Shown here piece by piece: positions 1 to 7,930 of a stretch of DNA of 64,000 nt. The first letter of the stretch is position 1, and each line of letters begins with the position of its first letter. Both the position numbers and the translations under genes were made by a program. The notes beneath the pieces are model-generated. The model was not told the DNA's origin and searched no databases. It saw only the letters and a list, made by a program, of their open reading frames with translations. The stretch comes from Lewinellaceae bacterium (GTDB lineage: Bacteria; Bacteroidota; Bacteroidia; Chitinophagales; Saprospiraceae), in the NCBI GenBank assembly GCA_020636135.1, contig JACJYK010000002.1, positions 329,501 through 393,500 of the forward strand, given 5' to 3'.

Positions 1-1972
1 TTTCTTTCTCGAGCGCTTCTTTCGTGGTTCGGGCTTCCGCCAGATTGTAACGGAAATAAGCATTACCCAGCGTAAAATGAACCTCACTGGCGTCAGCAGT
101 CCAGAGTGGAAATTCGCCTCCCAGTTCGGTAAGTTTCATCGATGGAAACGCTGCATTATCCGGGTTTGATACGCTGATCTTTGGCGTTTCACCCAGTACG
201 GGAGGTATGGTGATGATGTAGATGTCGTTGTTGATCTTGGCCAGGGCCTGATCTCCTTCCGGAGCCATCAGGATCAACTCTGCACTGGATGGTTTGCGCT
301 CCGGTTCGGTGGCGGTGGCTGTCAACAGACAGTCTTCTTCCAGTGAAGCCGGGAAGGTGGTTATGCCAGTCACTTTCACCAGTGTTTTTTCGTCGGTGCC
401 ATCCCAGCGCATGGAAAGCAGTCCTTCGCTTTCTTTGAAGAGGTATACGCGGTCATTACTTTTAACGAAATGTGGCTTGCTTCTGCCGTTGGCCTGTTTG
501 ATAATGGTCATGGACCCTCCGGCAGCCGGAACCCAGGCAATGTCTTCGCCTGCACCGAAAGCCACCGGTCCTATGGATTGAACATAGGATCGGGCCGGGC
601 CATAGATGAATGCAATACGGTTTGTACGACCATCCCAGGCCAGGTCGGTATACAGCCCGGACTGGGTGGTGATCTGGTTGGGAGTTCCTCCGGATGCTGC
701 TACCGTATAAATGTGACCGGCATTGCCTTCCCAGGTGCTGAAAGCAATGGTTTTGCTGTCCGGAGACCAGGCAGGCATAGCTTCTGTGACCTGCATGCCG
801 GTAACTCTCCGCGGGGTGCCGCCTGGGAAATCCATCACGTATAAGCGATTCAGAGCGGTAAAGGCCAGTTTGGAACCATCCGGTGACAATGCCGGATCGC
901 GGATCTGGTTGACGACCATCAGGGAATCATCCTTGATGGGATAATTGAAATGTACCTGAGGTCCGAAATCCAGATCGGTATCAACCATAAAGGGAATATC
1001 TGTGGCAGCGCCGCCGTCGACAGGTATCTGGTGGATCTTGCCACCATAGGAAGCGATCAGGAATTTGCTGTCCGGGGTGAAAGCCATACCCGGCAATACG
1101 CCCAGTGGAGCGATGGACTCTTGTTCATCATGTTGGACAGGATAGGCAAGCCAGGACTCATCGCCGGTCGCGAGGTCCCGTTTGACCAGGCCGGTTTCGG
1201 TGTTGTACCGGGATCCATAGACCAACCATTTGCCATCCGGCGAAAGCGTGGGGGCAAAAGCGGAGCCATACCGCCCGGTGTGCCGGGTCATTTCGCCTGT
1301 TTCCAGATTGTAAGTTCCCAGCTGATACTGTGGCAGCTGCGCATTGTAGTTCCAGGCGGAGTTACGCTGGGAAAACCACACCAGTTTGCCATCGGGCGCA
1401 AAGGTGGGTTCGGAAATTTTAAGATTGTCCGGTTTATCGACAAGTTGAATGCCTCCGCCGCCTTCATGATGATAGAGGTAGAGCTTCCAGTTACGGCCCC
1501 CCTTCGCTACTGCGATGTATTTGCTGTCCGGGGTCCAGTCCGCACTCTCGTAGTTCTGGTCGGTGTCTTTCGTGATCTGGGTTTCATCTTTCGTGGCAAG
1601 ATCCATGATCCAGATGTTGTCGGCACCACTTTTATCGGAAGTGAATACCATGGATTTTCCATCGGGACTGATGCGGGGATGGGTCTCAAAGGCCATCCCG
1701 GCCCGAACCGGTTCTGCCGTACCTCCGGAGATGGGTATACGGTAGATATCACCCAGTAGATCAAAATAGATGTACTTCCCGTCCGGGCTTACATCCAGAC
1801 TCATCCACGTTCCTTCATCGGTTTTCAGATGGAGGCTACGGGTGGGTTCCAGGGGCAGCTCCTTGGTTGCTTTCTTCACCTTTGATGAATCGGTTGCCGT
1901 TGAATCAGTCTGTGCCATCGCCAGCAAGGAAGTGGCTAACAGCACCAGCAGCATTGAGAATTTAATTTGCAT
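1..1972 (-). CDS. TolB-propeller amidohydrolase, N-terminal part (runs off left edge)
   Basis: An open frame reads leftward from an ATG at 1972 to the window edge, about 657 codons with no stop. It begins with a signal peptide (MQIKFSMLLVLLATSLLAMAQ), so the product is exported. The rest is a chain of PD40/TolB-type propeller blades, shown by repeated SPDGK, TPDSK and SPDSK turns (for example DVSPDGKYIYFDLLGDIY and RISPDGKSMVFTSDKSG). The phrase DEGTWMSLDVSPDG followed by LGDIYRIPISGG is typical of the Bacteroidota/Gammaproteobacteria proteins of about 1,000-1,100 residues in which a TolB propeller precedes a metal-dependent amidohydrolase. The catalytic half would lie beyond the left edge and is not seen, so the enzymatic call is inference from family architecture; a tricorn-like or prolyl-oligopeptidase partner is the alternative. 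The frame is intact throughout. Confidence 0.8.
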   Translation of the reverse strand, partial: MQIKFSMLLVLLATSLLAMAQTDSTATDSSKVKKATKELPLEPTRSLHLKTDEGTWMSLDVSPDGKYIYFDLLGDIYRIPISGGTAEPVRAGMAFETHPRISPDGKSMVFTSDKSGADNIWIMDLATKDETQITKDTDQNYESADWTPDSKYIAVAKGGRNWKLYLYHHEGGGGIQLVDKPDNLKISEPTFAPDGKLVWFSQRNSAWNYNAQLPQYQLGTYNLETGEMTRHTGRYGSAFAPTLSPDGKWLVYGSRYNTETGLVKRDLATGDESWLAYPVQHDEQESIAPLGVLPGMAFTPDSKFLIASYGGKIHQIPVDGGAATDIPFMVDTDLDFGPQVHFNYPIKDDSLMVVNQIRDPALSPDGSKLAFTALNRLYVMDFPGGTPRRVTGMQVTEAMPAWSPDSKTIAFSTWEGNAGHIYTVAASGGTPNQITTQSGLYTDLAWDGRTNRIAFIYGPARSYVQSIGPVAFGAGEDIAWVPAAGGSMTIIKQANGRSKPHFVKSNDRVYLFKESEGLLSMRWDGTDEKTLVKVTGITTFPASLEEDCLLTATATEPERKPSSAELILMAPEGDQALAKINNDIYIITIPPVLGETPKISVSNPDNAAFPSMKLTELGGEFPLWTADASEVHFTLGNAYFRYNLAEARTTKEALEKE

Positions 1973-2115
1973 GGTTTGAGACTAAAAAATGTTATCAAAA
2001 CCGGTTTTACCGGAGAGCGAATAAATATAGAAAATCAATGAAAGTTGTACCCTACTTCTTCCCTGGTACCTTTTCACTGCCTGAAGCCGTACCTTTGATG
2101 GACAAATGCTGACCA

Positions 2116-2598
2116 ATGATCAATGATTCTACGGATAGTCATTTTATGCAGCAGGCTATTGCACTGGCCAGGCAAGGAATGATCCGAAACATCGGAGGGC
2201 CATTTGGTGCCATTGTGGTTTATGAGGGTGACATCATTGGACAGGGTGTCAACCGGGTCACTTCAACCAACGACCCTACCGCGCATGCAGAAATTGTAGC
2301 CATCCGCGAGGCTTGCGTACACCTGGACAGCTATCAGCTGGAGGGCTGCACGATTTATACTACCTGTGAACCATGTCCCATGTGTCTGGGGGCGATCTAC
2401 TGGGCACGACCGGCGCGACTGGTCTATGCGGCGAACCGTGAGGATGCAACCAGGGCAGGATTTGATGACGATTACATTTACCGGGAATTGCAATTGCCAC
2501 CGGAAGACCGGCATCTTCCGACCCTGTCCCGGGAGCGGGAAGCATCACTGGCTTTGTTTGAGGAATGGGACGCGAAAAAAGATAAACGATTGTATTAG
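2116..2598 (+). CDS. guaD: guanine deaminase (cytidine deaminase-like fold)
   Basis: A 160-residue zinc deaminase, predicted to convert guanine to xanthine in purine salvage or catabolism in the cytosol. The zinc site is complete: HAE at residues 57-59 and PCPMC with Cys87 and Cys90. The context TNDPTAHAEI, YTTCEPCPMCLGAIYWARP and AGFDDDYIYRE matches the Bacillus subtilis GuaD family closely. It does not match the tRNA adenosine deaminase TadA, which lacks the C-terminal extension seen here. Length is normal for GuaD (about 156 residues). It is a single gene, divergent from the amidohydrolase and convergent with the symporter gene on the other strand. An ATG ten bases upstream is in another frame and is not used. 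Confidence 0.9.
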   Translation: MINDSTDSHFMQQAIALARQGMIRNIGGPFGAIVVYEGDIIGQGVNRVTSTNDPTAHAEIVAIREACVHLDSYQLEGCTIYTTCEPCPMCLGAIYWARPARLVYAANREDATRAGFDDDYIYRELQLPPEDRHLPTLSREREASLALFEEWDAKKDKRLY

Positions 2599-2631
2599 TA
2601 TGAATTCCCTATCCGGTATACTGGAGGAATA

Positions 2632-4209
2632 TTACCGGGATAGCCAAATGTAAATGGCGATCGTTGTCAACACCAGGAAAACGCTGAATGCAGGAGCATA
2701 TTTCCAGGCGGCCAGCTCGACAGCATGATGATCTTCAACCTGGAATCTTTTCTTCACAGGGAAATAATAGGAAATGCCCAGCATCACAGCCATATTGAGC
2801 AGGAACTCGATGCCCCACAGATGAATAAAATGCAGATTGACGGGCCAGACGAACGTTGTAGCCAGGTAAAAAGCCAATCCCACGAAGAGAGCAGATCGCG
2901 CAGCAACAGCGGAAACCTGCGGGAGAAAGAATCCGGCAAGGATGATGCTGGCAATCGGGATGAAGAAAATGCCATTGAGTTGCTGCAACAACTGATAGAG
3001 GCCATCCGGTGCATTGGCTACCCAGGGAGCAACTACGATGGCAAATACGGCCATGATCACCGACACCAGTTTGCCTACCCTTACCAGTTGCCGGTCGCTG
3101 GCATCTTTGCGGATGTGCCTTTTGTAAATACCATTGCTGAAGATGGTGGCAGCACTGTTGAGCACACTATTAAACGTACTCAATACCGCGCCTAATACAA
3201 CCGCGGCAAAGAACCCGGTGAAGGCTACCGGCATTACTTTTTTAACCAATTCGGGATAGACAGTATCCTGATGGTCGAAAAATTGGTCACCGAAATAATA
3301 AAACCCGATCACCCCCGGTAAAACGATAATAATAGGGATCAGGATCTTATACAACCCGGTGAGCAGCAAGCCCTTTTGAGCTTCCACCAGATTTTTAGCC
3401 CCCAATGCACGCTGTATAATCACCTGGTTCATACACCAGAAGTATAATTGATTGATGATCAGGCCCGTGAACAAGGTGCCGAATGGTAACACCGAGTCCC
3501 TGGTTCCGATCACATTAAACCGTTCCGGCACCGTTTCATAGACTTTGCCCAAACCGGTAAACACATTTCCGTCGCCAATAGCCCAAAGTGCAAATACCGG
3601 AATGGCGAGGCCGCCGATGAACAACCCATAGCCATTGAGTGTATCCGAAAAGGCAACTGCTTTCAGTCCGCCAAAGATGGCATAAACACTACCGATAACA
3701 CCAATGGCGATCACCGTATACCATAGGGCTTCACCACGGGTGAGATGCAGTTGATCACTCAGATCAAAAAGGCTTTCAATATTGATTGCTCCGGTGTACA
3801 GGACGATGGGCAGCAGGGTTACGATGAATGAAAGCATCAGGAAAAAAGCGACCAGGGTGCGGGTCAGGCCGTCGAAACGGTATTCCAGATACTCCGGAAT
3901 GGTCGTTAACCCCATACGTAAATAACGGGGTACGAAGTAAAGTGCAGCAACAACCAGTGCCAATGCGGAAGTGACTTCCCAGGCAATAATGATAAAACCA
4001 TTTTTGTACGAGCTGCCATTCATCCCGATCAGGTGTTCCGTAGAGATGTTGGTGAGCAGCATGGACCCTGCAATCACGACCCCGGTCAGGCTGCGCCCAC
4101 CCAGAAAATAACCATCTTTTGAACTGAGGTTCTCTTTGCGCAGGCGCCACCAAACGTATAGCGCGACAAATGCGGTAAAACCCAGAAATGTGATGATGGT
4201 TAAGGTCAT
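2632..4209 (-). CDS. sodium:solute symporter (SSS/SGLT family), probable inositol or uronate importer
   Basis: A 525-residue inner-membrane protein with about 14 hydrophobic helices. Near the N-terminus YFLGGRSLTGVVIAGSML and NISTEHLIGMNG are the hallmark of the SGLT-like branch of the sodium:solute symporter family. The family couples sodium entry to uptake of sugars, inositol or other small solutes. The substrate cannot be read from the sequence. The downstream end of an apparent operon with a mannonate-type dehydrogenase and myo-inositol oxygenase suggests myo-inositol or a hexuronate. It starts 21 bases after the dehydrogenase stop, consistent with co-transcription. Confidence 0.85.
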   Translation of the reverse strand: MTLTIITFLGFTAFVALYVWWRLRKENLSSKDGYFLGGRSLTGVVIAGSMLLTNISTEHLIGMNGSSYKNGFIIIAWEVTSALALVVAALYFVPRYLRMGLTTIPEYLEYRFDGLTRTLVAFFLMLSFIVTLLPIVLYTGAINIESLFDLSDQLHLTRGEALWYTVIAIGVIGSVYAIFGGLKAVAFSDTLNGYGLFIGGLAIPVFALWAIGDGNVFTGLGKVYETVPERFNVIGTRDSVLPFGTLFTGLIINQLYFWCMNQVIIQRALGAKNLVEAQKGLLLTGLYKILIPIIIVLPGVIGFYYFGDQFFDHQDTVYPELVKKVMPVAFTGFFAAVVLGAVLSTFNSVLNSAATIFSNGIYKRHIRKDASDRQLVRVGKLVSVIMAVFAIVVAPWVANAPDGLYQLLQQLNGIFFIPIASIILAGFFLPQVSAVAARSALFVGLAFYLATTFVWPVNLHFIHLWGIEFLLNMAVMLGISYYFPVKKRFQVEDHHAVELAAWKYAPAFSVFLVLTTIAIYIWLSR

Positions 4210-4230
4210 GGCTTATGATGTTAAAGTTGC

Positions 4231-5037
4231 TTATACACCGCTGAAAGCGCTGAATCCGCCATCCACCGGCAGGACAATGCCGGTGATGAACCTGGCGCCC
4301 GGACCACACAGGAATAATGCCGCCTCATTCAATTCATCGGCATGGCCAAACCGGCGCATCGGTGTGCCCTGAATGATCAGCTGCCCCCGTTCGGTGTAAC
4401 TACCGTCGGGATTGGTCAGTAATGCCCGGTTCTGATTGCCTATGAAAAATCCGGGAGCCAACGCGTTGACCCGGAGTCCTTCCCCAAACTTTAGGGCCAA
4501 TTCGACAGCCATCCACCGGGTGAAGTTCTCCATGGCTGCCTTAGCCGCCGAATATCCGGCCACCCGTGTGATTGCCCGGTCTACCGCCATCGAAGAAATG
4601 TTGAGGATGGCACCCTGACCGGAGGAAGCCATGGCAGCTCCAAATACGAGAGACGGGATCACCGTTCCCATCAGGTTGATGTCGGTAACCCGGCTGAAAT
4701 CTTCCAGGGATACATCAAATATGGTCTTGTCCGGAGGTACGGTTGCACCGGGTAAATTGCCACCGGCAGCATTGATGAGCACATCAATAGCACCCTGCTG
4801 ATCCAGAACTTCTTCACGCACTACGATCAGTGAGGGCTTATCCAGTACATCTGCAGCATATATGGAACATTTACCGCCATTAGCTTGAATCATAGCCTGG
4901 CGTTCCTCCAGGGAATCAAGGGTGCGACCGATCAGGATGACATGGGCTCCCTCTTTAGCAAAAGCCTGAGCCATATGACCGCCGAGGACACCCCCGCCAC
5001 CGGTAATTACGATTGTTTTTTGAAGAAAGCGCTGCAT
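4231..5037 (-). CDS. SDR-family D-mannonate oxidoreductase (fructuronate reductase-like)
   Basis: A classical short-chain dehydrogenase of 268 residues. It has the nucleotide motif TGGGGVLGG (residues 12-20), NAAGG (89-93), Asn121, and the catalytic Ser149, Tyr162 and Lys166. The C-terminal half (NALAPGFFIGNQNRALL, TPMRRFG and VDGGFSAFSGV at the end) resembles the B. subtilis YjmF/UxuB-type SDR enzymes that interconvert D-fructuronate and D-mannonate. That fits its place between a myo-inositol oxygenase and a symporter: inositol is cut to glucuronate, isomerised to fructuronate, then reduced to mannonate. The isomerase (UxaC) and mannonate dehydratase (UxuA) are not in this window. A 2-deoxygluconate or KduD-like role is the main alternative. 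Confidence 0.8.
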   Translation of the reverse strand: MQRFLQKTIVITGGGGVLGGHMAQAFAKEGAHVILIGRTLDSLEERQAMIQANGGKCSIYAADVLDKPSLIVVREEVLDQQGAIDVLINAAGGNLPGATVPPDKTIFDVSLEDFSRVTDINLMGTVIPSLVFGAAMASSGQGAILNISSMAVDRAITRVAGYSAAKAAMENFTRWMAVELALKFGEGLRVNALAPGFFIGNQNRALLTNPDGSYTERGQLIIQGTPMRRFGHADELNEAALFLCGPGARFITGIVLPVDGGFSAFSGV

Positions 5038-5137
5038 ATACGGTCGGTGTGTTGACGTTCTGGTTCAATACATTCAGCTATTGCTCCACAGGCAAATCAC
5101 TCTGCGGGCAGATTCTTGGTTCATCAGCCCCGACGCA

Positions 5138-6004
5138 TTAAAATCGCAGGGTGTCGGGCAGGTATTTTGCGGCCAGGTCCTCGTAATATGGCCTCAGTTT
5201 TTTTACATCCGGCGGAGCGGGTGATTTGGAGTAGAGGTCGTAAGGATTGAAAGCTCGAACCCATTTGAACAACTCCCGGTCGTGGTCGTCCATCAGGTGG
5301 TCGTAAGCTTCTTCCCGGTGTTGGGCATAAAAGGAATGGTAGCGGATCATATAAAGTGCCGGCTCGGGAAGATGATTCTTCATGATGTGGTACAGGTATT
5401 CATCGTGTCCCCAGGAAAGATGTACATTTCTCAATCCACAGTTGGGTGTATAGACGCCATAGGTGGAATTGTACCGCTCATCGTAATAATCGGGATTGGC
5501 TGTAAAAAACTCCGGATAGACGATTTTATCGGAGTAGGCGCAGCCTACCGGGAAAGTGTCGCCAACGACAGCCCACTGCGGTTCGCCGAAAAGGCAAAGG
5601 ACCTTGCCCAGGTCATGGAGAAACCCGGTCAATACGAACCAGTCGGGATGACCGTCAGCCCGGATAGCCTCGGCGGTCTGCAACAGATGCTGGGTCTGAT
5701 CCAGATCGATGTCCGGATCCGAATCATCAATCAGGGTATTCAGATAGTCCACAGCATCCCACAGAGACATTTCCCGGCGGTTGAAAGCCAGAAATTCCTG
5801 CTCTTTCTGCCGGACAAATTCATACGTCTGATAGGTATGATTCATCCGATAGAACTCGCGTACGGTATCCCGGGCTGGATTATCGTAATTCCGGTAGTCG
5901 GCTTTGGCTTTGGTATTTTCAGTTGGATAGCGTTGAAGCAAATCCTGCTCCCAGAGCTCTTCCATCTCGTGGGGTGTTACCCTATTTTGAAGTTGATCCT
6001 GCAT
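5138..6004 (-). CDS. myo-inositol oxygenase
   Basis: A 288-residue homologue of the eukaryotic di-iron enzyme MIOX, which cleaves myo-inositol with oxygen to D-glucuronate. All six iron ligands of the mouse enzyme (His98, His123, Asp124, His194, His220, Asp253) have counterparts with matching context: His106 (QHLLQTAEAIR), His130-Asp131 (GFLHDLGK), His200 (LSWGHDEYLY), His223 (MIRYHSFYAQH) and Asp256 (FNPYDLYSK). Full length, so probably active. MIOX is common in plants and animals and patchy in bacteria. It stands 100 bases upstream of the SDR gene on the same strand, giving a plausible inositol-to-uronate operon with an aerobic first step. The start (MQDQLQNRV) is supported by the length match. 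Confidence 0.92.
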   Translation of the reverse strand: MQDQLQNRVTPHEMEELWEQDLLQRYPTENTKAKADYRNYDNPARDTVREFYRMNHTYQTYEFVRQKEQEFLAFNRREMSLWDAVDYLNTLIDDSDPDIDLDQTQHLLQTAEAIRADGHPDWFVLTGFLHDLGKVLCLFGEPQWAVVGDTFPVGCAYSDKIVYPEFFTANPDYYDERYNSTYGVYTPNCGLRNVHLSWGHDEYLYHIMKNHLPEPALYMIRYHSFYAQHREEAYDHLMDDHDRELFKWVRAFNPYDLYSKSPAPPDVKKLRPYYEDLAAKYLPDTLRF

Positions 6005-6107
6005 GCGTATCGCTTTAGTCGGCTGCTTATGCCATGACTAAAATAGGAAAACGATAGGAATTCGCTGGTTCTTTCATACCGAGGCTTGAAGGCCCAGGTT
6101 CCCGCAG

Positions 6108-7040
6108 CTATTCATTCGTGGTGTTGGTGCTTCGGGCATGCAGGATCAGATCAAGGCCGGCGCCGCTGATCATCAGCCGGTGTTTGCGATTGGGAATGAT
6201 CGATTGCGTCCAGTCCACCAGCCCTCCATCTGCCAGCTCCCAGACCTGGCCTGCCCGTTCGACCAGCATCTTGAATTGTGCCAGCGGGTAATAGGAATAA
6301 TCTCGGTCCTCATGCTGATGGTCCAATGTTGCTCCATCGGCTAATGCGCTCAGGGCTTCCATGATTTTTAAACGCAGTTTGTCATTGGCTTGTCGCCAGT
6401 AGAAATTGATCCTGAAGTTTCCATCGGCAAAACAGGTTTTCAGCATCCGGTAATGGGTCAAAACATGATGCGTGAATGCTTCGGCTTCGAAATCATGGTT
6501 TCCCTGGTCCCATCCACCGGTAGCCATGCCGATGATGGAAAAATGCGCTGAGAATCCCGGCCGGTCAAAAGCCTGGACCCGCACCTGGCGCTGGGTGGTG
6601 GCGTATTGTATCACCCTGTTTTTGTCCGGATTGGCACGAACGTCCCGTGCGATCAGCAAGGCCAGCAGGTTGGTGACATCAGAAACAACTTCTGTATTTC
6701 GCAGGGCAGGCAGGATGGTCTGTTGAGATACCGGGGCCATCGATGAACAAGTGCCAAGCGGCGCCAGGGGCCCAAACTGAACCAGTGAAAAACCGGCATT
6801 TTTGCAGCTATCAAGGTATTGTATTTCCAGCTCCCTGAGCCGCATTGGATCCGTGGTGGCGGGCATGGTGAACCGGTTTGTGACCAACTGGCTGACCAGG
6901 GCTGCGGGTTGCTCTTTTCCAGCCTGCAACCGGAATACCTCCATCAGCAGGGTATTTAGATCTGAACCGGACAGGTCAGCTAATTGGTCAGCTAAGCCCG
7001 GAAGTCCCATCCGTTTTTCGATGGTTTTATAATAATTCAT
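6108..7040 (-). CDS. conserved-looking protein of unknown function
   Basis: A 310-residue soluble protein with no signal peptide or membrane helix that I do not recognise. Visible features are a central segment rich in small and conserved-looking residues (FGPLAPLGTCSSMAPVSQQ, RNTEVVSDVTNLLALLIARD), a stretch ATTQRQVRVQAFDRPGFSAHF, and a C-terminal ISGAGLDLIL. The layout loosely recalls class II aminoacyl-tRNA synthetase-like folds, but the diagnostic motif 2 and motif 3 arginines are not convincing, so no function is assigned. It is on the minus strand, 24 bases after the MOSC gene stop and 103 bases before the inositol oxygenase start, so co-transcription with MOSC is likely and with the inositol cluster possible. 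Confidence 0.75.
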   Translation of the reverse strand: MNYYKTIEKRMGLPGLADQLADLSGSDLNTLLMEVFRLQAGKEQPAALVSQLVTNRFTMPATTDPMRLRELEIQYLDSCKNAGFSLVQFGPLAPLGTCSSMAPVSQQTILPALRNTEVVSDVTNLLALLIARDVRANPDKNRVIQYATTQRQVRVQAFDRPGFSAHFSIIGMATGGWDQGNHDFEAEAFTHHVLTHYRMLKTCFADGNFRINFYWRQANDKLRLKIMEALSALADGATLDHQHEDRDYSYYPLAQFKMLVERAGQVWELADGGLVDWTQSIIPNRKHRLMISGAGLDLILHARSTNTTNE

Positions 7041-7064
7041 TGCAGCCGGATTTTATCCTTGACA

Positions 7065-7865
7065 TCAAATGGTGACTGGATCGCCAACCCGTATTTGCCC
7101 CTCTCCTGATTCCCAGCAGGCATTCACACCAAAAAGGACCTTATTGCCGTCCCTGCGGAATCCGGCCAGACTGGTGAGCACACCCGGATTGATGGATGCC
7201 GTATCGGGATCGATGGTGATGACCTGGCAGCGCGCGCAGGGCTTGGGCAGTCTCAGCCGGTGCCCACCGATATGGATCTGTTGCCATTGATCTTCCTCAA
7301 ACGGGATGCGTGTCCGGATCACGATATTGGGACGAAAGCGTTGCACGATGAGGGTTTTCCCCATCCGCTGTGAGAAGTCGTCAAGGGAAGCGGTAGTGGT
7401 AATGAGGTAAGGGTAACCATCCGCAAAACTCACTTCTTCGCCTGCCAAGGCATAGTCCGGGTCCACCGGGCGGTGAGAACCGCTACCCATATAAACCAGC
7501 CGGCATGGAAACCCCAGGTTTTGTGCCAGCCATTCATCAATTGCAGAAGAGCTGATATGAGCCTGGACGGTATCCTTCCATATCCGGACCGGTACATGCG
7601 GATGCCCATCCCAGTGATTGAGTGGGATCTCTAAGCGCACTTCCGGGTCTTTTCGCTGAGAGATGTACAAATGAGCGGCATCGACGTGCGATTGCCACCC
7701 GGCAAGGGACGGATATTCCCGTTGACTGATAAACCCGTTCAGAGGATCGACCAGCATCCATCGCCGGTCATGACGGAACCCCCGGGCCTCGGGAGTAGCC
7801 CCGGATACGGGTGTTCCGGCCATGCCTTTGACCGGATAGACATACAGCGATTCAACTTCAAACAT
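7065..7865 (-). CDS. MOSC domain protein (molybdenum cofactor sulfurase C-terminal-like)
   Basis: A 266-residue protein with an N-terminal MOSC beta-barrel domain (LYVYPVKGMAGTPVSGATPEARGFRHDRRWMLVD) and a C-terminal MOSC domain. The conserved cysteine of the C-terminal domain lies in PKPCARCQV (Cys210 and Cys213). The family includes YcbX and mARC-type molybdenum proteins, which bind the molybdenum cofactor and reduce N-hydroxylated compounds. No ferredoxin domain is present, unlike E. coli YcbX, so an external electron donor would be needed. The substrate is unknown. A strong terminator lies just upstream, separating it from the EF-G-like gene and implying its own promoter in about 65 bases. 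Confidence 0.85.
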   Translation of the reverse strand: MFEVESLYVYPVKGMAGTPVSGATPEARGFRHDRRWMLVDPLNGFISQREYPSLAGWQSHVDAAHLYISQRKDPEVRLEIPLNHWDGHPHVPVRIWKDTVQAHISSSAIDEWLAQNLGFPCRLVYMGSGSHRPVDPDYALAGEEVSFADGYPYLITTTASLDDFSQRMGKTLIVQRFRPNIVIRTRIPFEEDQWQQIHIGGHRLRLPKPCARCQVITIDPDTASINPGVLTSLAGFRRDGNKVLFGVNACWESGEGQIRVGDPVTI

Positions 7866-7881
7866 GACACAAAATAAAAAA

Positions 7882-7900
7882 GCGCCTGTGGTTCAGGCGC
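7882..7900 (-). terminator. rho-independent terminator of the EF-G-like gene (works both ways)
   Basis: A perfect 7-bp stem GCGCCTG/CAGGCGC with a 5-base loop. Reading leftward, in the direction of the EF-G-like gene that stops at 7931, the hairpin is followed by TTTTTTATTTT. On the plus strand it is followed by TTTTAT. It sits between the EF-G-like stop and the MOSC start, so it ends the EF-G-like transcript before the next gene. Confidence 0.85.
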
Positions 7901-7930
7901 TTTTATGTTGGTTGAAAGTGTGTTTTTATA

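Noticed and set aside
6108..7040. Possible class II aminoacyl-tRNA synthetase-like protein because of the ISGAGLDLIL ending
   Set aside because: Motif 2 and the motif 3 arginine are not recognisable, so the assignment would be a guess.
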